64,000 bases of DNA from Turbatrix aceti (Eukaryota; Nematoda; Chromadorea; Rhabditida; Panagrolaimidae): contig OZ017769.1 of the NCBI GenBank assembly GCA_963969345.1, positions 930,001-994,000 on the forward strand, in the 5' to 3' direction. The translations under genes were made by a program, and so were the position numbers. This document shows, in pieces, positions 12,810-23,172 of the stretch (positions are counted from its first letter, which is position 1; the number at the start of each line of letters is the position of its first letter). Below the pieces are notes generated by a model that was given only the letters and a program-made list of their open reading frames with translations, searched no databases and had not been told where the DNA came from.

Positions 12810-13021
12810 TTATTTGTATTATACGTTGTTTGCAAAGTGATAATAAACCAAGTTGGTTCATGCTTAACGCCTCTCAACCCCCCTCAAATCCCAATCCAAC
12901 AAATCTTGGGTAGTCAATATATTTAAACAGATCCAATCAAAGCGGCAGCAGTCGCCAGCCAAACTGCTCACTTGACAAAAAACATCAAAGCGATACCCGC
13001 AACTGGAAAAGATTTTTTCAT

Positions 13022-14018
13022 TCACGGGCGACGATCGTGCCGAGAGTTCTTGCGAAGCCCCATGCTGGCAGCCGGATGCTGGGGTGCCCGGGCGTTCATC
13101 GAGTTGGACAGAAGCGCGTCAAAGTCAGGAGCACTGCAGCTGAAGGGCGTGCAGTCTGCTTCGAGTGCCGTCTTCACCGGGATCGAGCGGGCCAGGGAGC
13201 AGGTGTTGCTCGACGCCATGCTGTTGTTGGCCTCGTCGCCGGAGTCCACGTCTGCGTGCCACGTGCCACAGGGATGGGATTCGGTGCAGCCACAATCGCC
13301 GATGACGGGGCGTTCTTCGTCGAGGTCACCGAACGCGCACTTCTTGTACGTCGGTACATTTTCTTCGGTCGTCGTCACGGTGTGGCTCTGGAGATCGGTC
13401 GTAAAGAGATCCTGGATGTCGTCAAGATCATTGGGAGTCGACGAGGCGGAAGAGTTAAACGGGGGAACGTCCTGACAGTTGCCGTACATCTGGAGGAAGC
13501 ATCGGTGACGGCGCTCGGCCTAAAAAACTTGTTCGGTGAACATCAATAATTATTTCCGCGTTTTTTGTCAAAAAACCAACTTTAGCTGGTCAACGCCAGC
13601 GATATCTACGCCTGTCTATTTTTGAATTTGTAACTATTTTCCCCAACCTCCAATAAACAAAAAAACTCACTTCAAGTTGCCCGAGAAGCCGACCGATGTA
13701 CTGATCGCGATGCTGAATGTTGGCAACGAGCATCTGCATCTGTGCCTCGTAGTTGGTCTTCAGACGCTGGCACGCGGTGTGTCCCTGAGCCATGACATCT
13801 TCGAGGGCCTTGATACGTTCCTGTTCGTAGCGAGGAGTTTGTTGCACACACGCGAGCCTCCATTCCGCAGCCTTGAGTTCCCGGAACGCGACGGCGAGTC
13901 TCTGGCGAAGCAGGGCATTTTCATGAACCAGTCCATCGGGCGCCGACGTCTCGAAAGCCGTAATCCTTCCGGCAACCTCGCGACTTTTCGAATTCGTGTC
14001 TTCAAAATTGTCACCCAT
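13022..14018 (-). CDS. Uncharacterised coiled-coil protein, 281 aa
   Basis: Two exons: 13671-14018 (116 codons) and 13022-13519, with a 151-nt intron in phase 0 (donor GTGAGT, acceptor TTTTTTAG). The start chosen is ATG GGT GAC at 14018. Residues ~25-115 are rich in Leu/Glu/Arg/Gln with heptad-like spacing (ENALLRQRLAVAFRELK), suggesting a coiled coil. The C-terminal half is Ser/Thr/Asp-rich with several cysteines (GDCGCTESHPCGTW) and no domain I know. It lies 467 bp downstream of the CDK4/6-like gene on the same strand, so co-transcription is possible but not shown. Function unknown. Confidence 0.65.
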
Positions 14019-14485
14019 TATGGGAACGGGGAACACATGAGACAACGAATCACAGACAAGTGATACCCTGCAAAAAATGGAAATTTAGTCTTTTTTAGGC
14101 CAAAAAAAATGAACGAAAATTTATAACAAAACGAGGCTGAAAAAACATAAACACAAAAAATCAAGCCAAAACCCTCCCCGTCCCCTACTTAACGTAATAC
14201 CGTAACCCGCTCAACGCAAACAATCAAAAATATTCTATCGGTCGTAGGCAACCTTTTGGATCCATCAACCAACTAACATCATCAATTTTTTTTACAAAAA
14301 AATTACACATTATATTTAGACTGGTACAAAACGTAAATTAATTACAAAAACATACCATATAATATAATACAGTAGACAGTTGGCAAGCGGTGCGAAAAAA
14401 AAGTCGTTCAAAGACAAGGTAAGATAACACCCACATTTTTGTTTCTTTTTTTCCAGAGATTTCTTCGGAGTTGGACAATTTCGCG

Positions 14486-16021
14486 TCAGGAAAACCCGGC
14501 AGTGTATTCGTAGGCAGTTTGCTGGAAGACAGGATGATCGAGGCAAAAAGAGGCAGATGGACGATCCTTGGGCACGTATTGGAGCATGCCATCGACGAGG
14601 TTGGCTACGTCTCGGAGTTCTTCTTTGGTAAAGGCAGTCACGACCTGGGAAATGGATCGGCGTGGATATCGCTGGGGGAACGACGAGCTGGCGATGACGG
14701 CACCCGCTGGCCAGTCCTCGTCTGCGTAGCTGCCGAATAGCCTAAAAAATTACATTTTTTCTAAAAAGAACCGCTAAAAACGATCTTCTGACCGTTAAAC
14801 TGATAGGCATTTACGGTAGGCCTACTTTTGTTGATAGCCAATCGCAAAATTAGTCTTTTTTACAAAATATTGCTTCTTTTTGCAAAAAAAAAATACAAAT
14901 TTAGTAAATTAGGATGATTTTTAGGTTTTTGTGAAAAACAAACATACCTAAAAATCTCCTGAATCATTTCCTGTTCAAGCTGCTTGTCAAAAATCGGTTT
15001 TTTGACAAAAATCTCAGGAATAATGATGCCAAGAGCCCAGATGTCAACCGAAGAATTGTACGGGCACTGCAGAAGCAATTCCGGACTCCTGTACCACAGA
15101 GTTACGACATTCGGGGTGAGAGACGCGTGAAGAGAGAGCGTTCTTGCCAGGCCAAAATCTGCAACAACAACCAGACCCTTCAGATCGATGAGAATGTTTT
15201 GAGGCTTGATATCGCGATGAATTATTGCATGTTGATGAAGAAATTTTAGGCCAAGTAATACCTAAAAACCCCTTCGTATCGTAAACACCCTGTTTGTCGT
15301 GCAAGTTGTCAGCCAAACCTGATATACAATATTTAGGCTTCTTTCCTTCGAGAGTGCAGGTACCCTGGATAGGTAGGCAGCCAGATCGTAGTTAAACTTA
15401 TCGTAAAGCAGGTAGATGGACAACTTGCCATCTGTGGTTGAGGTTATCGCGTCATGGAGACTAAAATCGGTCTCATAACAAAAAATACAACCCACAAACA
15501 GCCACAACTCACCGTATGACATGACGATTTTGTTCACGGGAAAGGATTCGTAAAACCGAAATCTCTCGCATGATGTGCTGAGGAATGCCATTCTTTTCCG
15601 CACCATCCTGGCATTCAATGATCTTCATGGCATACTGAAAATGAACTGTCCTAAATGTAAAAAAACAGATGTAAAAATAATAAAGAGAAACTACAGTAAG
15701 CTGAGTAACATCTTATCACGCAGAACTAATTTTCGCTATGAGACTCCTGAATAGCCTAAACTATCCCTAAATCTGTTTTTGAACATCCTACCAATTCTTT
15801 TCCAGTTTTTTTCAGTTGTCAGAACGCGCACTAACCTCATGATTTGTGTGCTTGTGCCGGGCAACGTAGACATATCCATAAGCGCCGCGTCCAAGTTCAG
15901 TTAACAAGTTGTAATTAGCAATTGTCCGTCGAAAAGGCGACGACGTAGGCGTCGATGAAGCAGACGTAATCGTAGGTCGACCGATTGTAGCGCCGTAAAG
16001 CCTTGTATCATTGTGACTCAT
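14486..16021 (-). CDS. cdk-4: Cyclin-dependent kinase, CDK4/6 type (339 aa)
   Basis: Five exons join in phase: 15836-16021, 15513-15634, 15319-15460, 14948-15261, 14486-14741. Kinase signatures are complete: glycine loop GRGAYGYV (~45-52), ATP-binding lysine in YAMK (K66), a PSTAIRE-equivalent helix GIPQHIMREISVLR, catalytic HRDIKPQN (D167), DFGLAR (D185), and activation segment LTPNVVTLWYRSPE with T199 as the likely CAK site. The TPNVVTLWYR activation segment and the later EDWP insert closely resemble animal CDK4/6, so it should pair with cyclin D and drive G1/S by phosphorylating Rb-type proteins. Exon 1 also carries a ~35-residue Ser/Thr-rich N-terminal extension. The 9.9-kb duplication starts inside exon 1 at 15940, leaving this copy intact and creating a fragment at 25829-25910. 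Confidence 0.9.
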
Positions 16022-16696
16022 AGCGTGATCCTACAAAAAAACCCATGATGCGGCTAAAAAACCCAAAAAAAATAAAACCATACCTCCTCGACATCTGTAA
16101 TTCCAAAGATTTTGTGCTTTGTTCAACTGACGCGGAATCCTCGATGACAGGTTGATGGTAGGCAAACAAAGGTAGGTCAGATGTCGCAAAGACTTGCCGA
16201 GATGAAAAAGGAAAGCGCGAAAAAGTGCTCGCACCGATTGCGCGATCGCTTGATTTTTTTCGCGTTGAGAACCTCCTTTTGTGGTAATTCAAATTTTACT
16301 TGACTTTGTTTACGTCTATGGCTTCATGTTGTAACTTATGTTCAGTTTTTTTGTGATTAATTATTACGATAAAATTTTTACGATTGTCTGTGATGAACTG
16401 TGTCACAAACATAGCATTTTATTTAAACAAAAAAACGCAATAAAACAATTCATGCACGCATACATGGCGGATCAACAATCATAATGTCGCAAAAAGAAAT
16501 TCATTTTTGACCGCGAACGAACACGAACAAACTGCAAACAATTCGTTTTTATTATTTGTACAAAATTTTGTTTTCTGGGCGACAAAGCTTTCATATAATA
16601 CTTTGTATGTCGAAGAATACAAATTCCTGAATTCTTTTTTTGGTCAACAAATTTATAAACAAGGCATACATGGTGCACAAAAGACGGATCAAAAAT
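16022..16696. promoter_or_regulatory. Upstream region of the CDK gene / downstream of the pseudogene
   Basis: No gene seen in ~675 bp. Because the CDK gene starts at 16021 on the minus strand, this holds its probable promoter. It is duplicated intact at 25911-26585. Confidence 0.45.
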
Positions 16697-17822
16697 TTAA
16701 AAATTATGAGTTACATACGTGCAAATAGACAAATGAAATTGAATTTTAGAAGTTACTTGTTTTTGACGATTGGTGACGTAGCGGATGTTGTAACAGTCAG
16801 GGTCAGAAACATTAAAATCCGCGTCAGATATAATTTTCAAAAAAGCGGGGTTCAGATCCAGTCTGGCTTCAGATAGGTCTCTGACAACAATTGTCACATG
16901 TTGAGGAGCACGCTCTCGCAGCATTTTACACATGTCAACGTACCAGTTCGTGCGTTCTGTCCAGTATCCGGTGGCAGAAGCGGGCTGTTCGAATCCATTG
17001 TAAAATTTCAGATTGATGGATTCCAGGTTAGGTGCAGTTCTGATCAAGTTGGTAATAAGGCTCAGTATTGAATCCGGTGACTGTACAGTCCAAGTAATTT
17101 GAAATTCGATGAATATCGAACGAGTATTGTCCGGTCGACTGTCGACGTTCTCAAATGCAGAGTTAAAATCCAGAACAGAAAAGAAGCCCCAAAAACCGTC
17201 AAAATGAAGTGTTGGAATGTTGGCGAATTTGAAGACCTTCTGAAAAACAAATTTCTTTATTTTTATCATTTTGTGTTTCCAAAAAAACATACTGCAAGAC
17301 AAGCCTTGGTCTCCTGTACATCTTTTGCATAGTCTCTCCCTATGACAGCACCACCGTGCCATTTTCTTCTACCAAAGAAAATCCTGAGCGTATCAACCCT
17401 CCGCGAGAGATCAAACTTTGATGCACCTAAGGAAAACATTTCGTAGTCCATGGAAACGTCAGGAACTTGAGGTACAATGGACGCAAGTTTCTCTCATGTA
17501 TCCCGATCAAAGGCCTCAGATTCCCAATACAAAAAAACAAGATCCAGTTTTTCTAAACCTGAACAAAAATAAATATGACACATTAGGCATTGTTCCAGAA
17601 CTCACAGTTTAGGCTGCACATTTTTTGCAAAATTAAAGAAGAAGGAATGTTAACCAGCTTCATCTTTCGAAAAAGTGGCAACATCCAGAAAATCCGCTTT
17701 ACAGGAGATTCTTTAAATGCGGCAAAACAATTGTCTTCTTTCGCTAATAGAACCTAAAATCATGCACAAAATATATAAATTTATAATCATATATAATAAA
17801 AAAAATTACCTGATGATATTCA

Positions 17823-18435
17823 CAAGGAAAGTGTCAGGGTTCATTTTGGAATTTCTTCACGAAACTTTGCCAAAAGTTTGATTTTACTATGAGAAGTTTA
17901 TACTGAAAAATTCAGTTGCACCGCTCATGATCTGACAGAGTTACGGTAGTCGAAAATCACGTTTTTGCCATTTTTGACGATTTTTGGCACGTTCTAGCTA
18001 ACAAACAACATTATTTTCAAAATCAGGGTGTGCATCAATCGACGTAGTTTTGCATGGACAATCGGATAAAAATATAATAACGTAGGGTCGTGACCTTGAA
18101 AAATGCCGAACCAATGTTGGCATTGTGACCTCTTTTCGAATGCAAATTTTGGCATTTTTTAAGGTGGCAAACCTATATTTTTATATTTTTATCTGATTCT
18201 CCATGCAAAACTACGTCGATTGATGCACACCCTGATTTTGAAAATAACGTTGTTCGTTAGCTACAACGTGCCAAAAATCGTCAAAAATGGCAAAAACGTG
18301 ATTTTCGACTACCGTAACTCTGTCAGATCATGAGCGGTGCAACTGAATTTTTCAGTATAAACTTCTCATAGTAAAATCAAACTTTTGGCAAAGTTTCGTG
18401 AAGAAATTCCAAAATGAACCCTGACACTTTCCTTG
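17823..18435. mobile_element. Fold-back MITE, 613 bp, TCA target duplication (family FB-B)
   Basis: The whole element is an imperfect palindrome with ends CAAGGAAAGTG and CACTTTCCTTG. TCA flanks both sides (17820-17822 and 18436-18438). The left and right arms share long stretches such as ACTACGTCGATTGATGCACA. A related element of 609 bp lies at 60943-61551 with a TGA duplication. It interrupts an exon of the pseudogene. The 3-bp target duplication recalls PIF/Harbinger-type elements, but no transposase is present. Confidence 0.75.
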
Positions 18436-18701
18436 TCAGCTAGAGCTCCATATACAGTTCCCCAGGAATGCACTGACTGAAGAGTGACTTCTGTCTCTTT
18501 CATGAAGCATGAAAAAGTCTCGGTCATTTCGTAACTTGAAAGCGCAACGTTTCTAAGACGAATGATTCCGGCGTTACAGGATAATTCAATGATTGGTCGA
18601 CGATACCGACGGGACAACGCAGGCATCTTAGATCAAATTTCTCGACTTCCTTCTTTCCTGCAGGCGAATTGACCAAAATTTCGAACTGATTGCAACGCAA
18701 T

Positions 18702-19042
18702 CAAGGGTGTCAATCGGGCCGGGCCTGATGGTGAGTCGGCCCGGCTCGGCGGCCCGGTTTTAAAAAAAAAAGAAAATTTTAGAACAAAATTTATTCAAAA
18801 CAGTCAAAAATGAACCAAAAACTTGCTCATTTTGAGTAATCCTCCCCCATTATGAATAACAACGTGTATTTTTACCTTTTCAACTCATATTTTTGGACAA
18901 ATTGAAAAAATTTAGTAAATTTTGCTTCAATTTTACCCTTTGGTAAAAAGGCGGGCCGGCCCGGGCCGGGCCGGGCCGGGCCTTACCTCGAGCGGGCCGG
19001 GCCGGGCCGGGCCGACAAAAATTCGGCCCGTTGACACCCTTG
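18702..19042. mobile_element. hAT-like MITE with GGGCC-rich interior
   Basis: Ends CAAGGGTGTCAAT and GTTGACACCCTTG are inverted. Just outside are 8-bp repeats AACGCAAT (18694-18701) and AACGGAAT (19043-19050) differing at one base, as expected of a hAT-type 8-bp target duplication. Sub-terminal tracts of GGGCC repeat on both sides give strong secondary structure. It has no coding capacity. It sits upstream of the pseudogene exon. Confidence 0.7.
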
Positions 19043-19284
19043 AACGGAATCACTGCTTATGCGTTGGTGAGAAAAACATACAACAAACAACGAAAACGAT
19101 GTTAGTCGATTCGCTGGCTTCTTTGTCACATTTCGCCAGCCTGATAAACAAATTTTGATTGAACAAGAAAAAACAATCAAACGAAATCGTTTTTATCATT
19201 CGGACAAAATCATGGAAAATATTATACAAGTTGTACTAAAAAATAGAAGGTATACTCACATCAGTGTATGCAAATGGAAAAATG

Positions 19285-20669
19285 TTAGTGAATTTGAGAA
19301 GTCAATTGTTTTTGACGATTCGTGACGTAGCACATGTCATCGCCGCTTGGTTCAGAAATATTGAAATCTGCGTCAGAAATTGCTTGTAAATCATTCGGCT
19401 TCGGAGTGCCCTTTGTTTTGGACAGGTATGTGATAACAATTTTTACATGCTGAGGAGCACGCTCCCGCAGCATTTTACACGTGTCGGCGTACCAGATCAT
19501 GCGTTCTGCCCAGTATTCGGTGTCAGTAACTAATAAATTTTCAAATTTCAGATCAATAAAAACTAGGTTGGGTGCACTGTGGACCAAATTGCTAAGGAGA
19601 TCCGGCATTGAATCTGGTGAACCGAAAGTCGAAGTACGGAAGTTGATGAAAATTGAACGAGTTTTGTTCAGTCCACTGTCAATGATCTCAAATATAGAGT
19701 TAAAATCCTGAACAGATAACATCTCCAAAATGGTGTCTAAATTCAAATTCAGTGTGTTTTGGACTTTGAAAACCTTCTGAAAAACAAATTTCAACATAAT
19801 TTTTTTGGATATTTTCAAAAACATACCACAAGACAATCTTTGACCTCTTTTCTATAATTCGCATCATTTGTCCCTCTTTGTAGGCCGCCAAGTACTGGAT
19901 ATTTACCAAAGAAAATCTTGAGTGTATCAACCTTTGGCATCGGGTGAAACTTCGATGCGCCCAACGAAAACAATCTAAAATCCATGAAAACGTCAGAGAC
20001 GTGAGATGCAATGGATGCCAGTTTTTCGCATACATTCAGCTTAAAAGATGCCGACTTCAACGAAACGAGATCTAATTTTTCCAAACCTTAATTTTTTTGT
20101 GCAGGTAAACAGCAGACGTAACTAAACAACTTACGATTACAGCTAGCCAGTTTTTGCAAAATAACGGTAGAAGGAATATCGGCCAACTTCATCCTCCGAA
20201 TAAATGGCAACATCCAGAAAATTTCCTTACCGGGTATTTTGATAAATCTGGCAAAATACTTGCCGTCATTAGAAAATTTGACCTAAAAAACGTACCAAAA
20301 AATGTATACACAATATGAAAAAAGTTACATACTTGAATACAGTCAGATCCTATCGACCGAATAGTGACTTCAGTCTCTTCTATGAAGCACGCAAAGGTCT
20401 CAGTCATCTCGAAACTTGAAAGTACGATGTTTTTGAGAGGAATGATGCCAGCGTTCCAGGATGATTGGATAATTTGACAACGGTACAGATGGGACAACGC
20501 AGTGGAGCGAGACTCGTCGTCAGCAAATTCCGCGTCTGCCTGGTTGCCTGCCGGAGCGTTGACTAGCATATCGACAAGCTTGGTGAACCGTTTCTGAAGC
20601 TGAAACAATCAAAATTTACTTTTTGATGATGGTTTTTCTGACTCTGAAGTTTGTGATCGCTGAGGACAT
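19285..20669 (-). CDS. Uncharacterised 397-aa protein, WMxPFI family (copy 1)
   Basis: Exons: 20643-20669 (tentative, 9 codons), 20333-20599, 20135-20282, 19827-20086, 19285-19776. Phases agree throughout and introns are 42-51 nt. The first exon is the weakest call because its donor (GTCAGA) is poor. The protein has no recognised domain. The middle carries IFWMLPFIRRMK followed by leucine-spaced segments (ILQKLASCNRLEKLDLVSLK), and the C-terminal half has SAPNLVFIDLKFENL and ERAPQHVKIVI. These look like irregular leucine-rich repeats of the kind found in nematode F-box/FTH-type proteins, but no F-box motif is seen. No signal peptide or TM segment. Its duplicate at 29174-30558 differs by five clustered residues. 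Confidence 0.65.
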
Positions 20670-20909
20670 AGCTTTTGTGATGGTAAGAAAAGCGTACAAC
20701 AAAAACGATGTTAGCTCACGTGTGTTTTACCACACTCTTCGCCACATTTTGCCAGTGCACTGGCCAGTGTGATATTTCTTACCTTTTTTTAAAGTACAGT
20801 AAAATTGCCTGGTGATGTATTTATACATCAACGTTTTTTTTTTATTTGTAGACAAGACAAGAAGACAAAGTCAAACATCAATAAATGACAAAACCGTGTT
20901 TGTCCAGGT

Positions 20910-21038
20910 TGTGGTACCACTAGGATTTTCGACCGCTCGCCACTAGGATTTTCGAGCGAGTGGTAAAAGACAGAAAAAAATGAGTGGGAGCAGAGCGAGC
21001 GGTACAAAAAGTCAAATTAGAAAACTCTGGGTACCACA
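20910..21038. repeat. Short inverted-repeat element (copy at 30799-30927)
   Basis: TGTGGTACC at 20910-20918 and GGTACCACA at 21030-21038 bound ~130 bp. Further in, GCTCGCC and GCGAGTGG/GCGAGCGG elements also pair. No target duplication is evident. Confidence 0.4.
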
Positions 21039-21207
21039 GTGATATAAATATCTGGTAAATGTCACTGTTTACTCGTGATGTTTGTGAAAGCTTGGCCCGG
21101 CTTTCACACCTTTTTGCAGAGCTCCGCTTCGGCGGCACTTGAGCAGTGCGTACATTTCCCTGGCCATGATCAACGATTTGAATCCATTTCTATAACGGTG
21201 GCGAAAC

Positions 21208-21268
21208 TCCCATGGGAATTAGAAATATGGGAATTATCCCATGGGATTCCCATGAGAGTCCCATGGGA
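21208..21268. promoter_or_regulatory. Cluster of three TCCCATGGGA palindromes
   Basis: Perfect 10-bp palindromes start at 21208, 21237 and 21259. Related half sites (TATGGGAAT, TTCCCATGAGA) lie between them. It lies ~540 bp upstream of the minus-strand WMxPFI gene and ~1.9 kb upstream of UGDH. It is preserved at 31097-31157 in copy 2. Confidence 0.35.
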
Positions 21269-23172
21269 GTCCCAAGTTGAGCAATGTTTACCGAATTGAA
21301 CTCGCACCCAACATTTTTAGTTTGGTGTCGAGTTGGGAATGTATAATTTTTAAGTTGCCAGATTAAATGCGCTCAAAATTGTTTCAATTCTATAGCTTAT
21401 TGTTTATTTCTGTTTTCTCTAACGTAAACCATCACAAAATCCAATGAAAAACAGTTATTGCTGGAAATAAAACGTACAAATTATTTCCACGTTTTTTTCC
21501 AACTACTTTTTTTCTTTTCTTTTTTTTAAACTACTTTTTTTTAATCCTGAAACATTGTTTTCATATTTTGTGTTTTATTTTTGATTGCCCAGCTTCTAAT
21601 GCCACGTATGGTATTTCAAAAATCGTATTTTATTGGGTCATATTATGAAAAAGTGTCTTTTATGATGCTCTAGGCGTGGTTAATCGAGAAATTAAAAAAT
21701 AAAAACATAACGGTTCATGCAAAAAGCATCTGTGCCCCCTCACATCAGTGCTCGGTGGTTGATAGTTCGTATACGCTTGCCTGCTTGGTTGTAAATACAT
21801 TACATTTCTTTTCTTTCTCTCCACACATGTGGCAATTCCCCCTCACCAAGTTCCGGTGGCTCACAGTCACGGAGGACCAGTGTGTGCTAGGATCCGGTAA
21901 AGTCGATCTAGAACGAACGATCTGTTTTTTATCCCCGTCACCAGCCAAGGGCTTTTTGTTGGTCCCGCGCATGTGCCGGTGCCTGCCCCCCCCCAGTGCG
22001 CTACGTGGATGCATGACGATGATGGCAACAACAGCGCTTATTCACATTGCCCATCGCCCGCCGGAGTAGTAAATCAATCATTCTGTCTGTCTGCTGGACC
22101 ACGGCCATGATGATGTCATGTCCAAAAAGTATGATATTTACAACATGGATAGGTGTTCTGCATTAATCAGATTGAATGGGTATCGTAAAACTGAACGTGA
22201 TCAGAGTCCCGATAGATGATTTATATTCTTTTTTTGCAATGCACTTTTACGGTGTTCGACGGCTGTGAGTGAGCAAAACATAGTATCGTTTCTAAACTTG
22301 ATCAATTTAAAATATGTGAAAAAAAAATTGTCGCATGTTTTCATATTTTTTTTGAAAAATAAATAAAACCGTTTTTTTCGAAAAACCGTAAAATGAAGTA
22401 CAATATTTTTCGACCACTTTTACGTTCCTTAAAATTTTTTTCAGTGTTCCTTGGGCTCAAAAAGTGTCTAATATAAGGAATTGCGATAAAATTTCCGATT
22501 TTTTTCCCGGCAAAATTCATACTTTTTTTTCTTTTTTGTTCCCAAATGACCCCATCTGCCCTTGAGTTTTTTTTCTCGGTCACCAAAAAAACACCCCGGC
22601 TGCACGCTCGGCGCTGATGAGTGTGCACGTTGCCCGCGGTGGTTTTATGCTCTGTCATGTCTGCGCTGCGCCTTTTTTTGTCTCCCCCGCACGCTCGCTC
22701 ACTCGTTTGCATCATCTGTTGGTTTTTGGTTGTTGCCAACAACGATCACCCCTCCAAAATAAAAAAAGGATGCTCCAACAACGACTGACGGCAGCAAGAC
22801 GGCGACCATAGTGATGGCGGTGCAGTAGAAAATCTAACAGGAGAAACGAGATACAAACGGAACGGAACAATTGAGTTTGACCCGCCTCTCCGGTTTCTTC
22901 CATCACACAACCAACACCCCCCCACCACCACCATCGCCGCCGCCGCTGTTGCGTGTAGTCATCATCATCAGCAGCATCAGCATCGTCGTTGCGCTCCCAA
23001 CGCACATTCGTGTCATCACCGACTATACCGCATCCACGCTTCCTATTGGGATTTCTCTCTTTTTTTGTTGTCTACCATTCAAAGTCACGTATTCCTGTCG
23101 CCAGGTGATCAAGCGCTTGCTTGTCTTTGCGTGTATTTGTGTCACTGAAAAATTGTTGAACTACGAACAAGG

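Larger units (their letters stand above)
16697..19070 (-). pseudogene. WMxPFI-family pseudogene (copy 1)
   Basis: Exons equivalent to those of the intact paralogue at 19285-20669 can be traced on the minus strand, but they are broken. The last exon (16697 to ~17239) is open. The exon before it has an in-frame TGA (GAT ACA TGA GAG, near 17491) where the paralogue has a Cys codon. The exon with IFWMLPLFRKMK (~17608-17753) is intact. The upstream exon is cut by a 613-bp fold-back element (17823-18435), and a frameshift separates its two halves near 18628. A 341-bp hAT-like MITE (18702-19042) sits upstream, and the start codon equivalent reads ATA. All lesions recur in the duplicate, so decay preceded the duplication. 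Confidence 0.8.
20670..23172. promoter_or_regulatory. Divergent intergenic region between the WMxPFI gene and UGDH (copy 1)
   Basis: No gene is supported in ~2.5 kb. It contains an inverted-repeat element (20910-21038), three copies of the palindrome TCCCATGGGA (21208, 21237, 21259), AT-rich tracts, and a GC/CT-rich stretch at 22600-23000 close to the UGDH start. It should hold both promoters. The whole region is repeated at 30559-33062. Confidence 0.5.

Noticed and set aside
13037..13549. Plus-strand 170-aa ORF
   Set aside because: It is antisense to the coiled-coil gene exon, which has matching splice sites and phase.
16697..17362. Intact 221-aa gene
   Set aside because: The ORF begins in intron sequence; the true upstream exons contain a stop, a frameshift and a transposon.
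18950..19020. GGGCC hexanucleotide-type repeat expansion
   Set aside because: The repeats lie inside a transposon with inverted ends and 8-bp flanks, which explains them.
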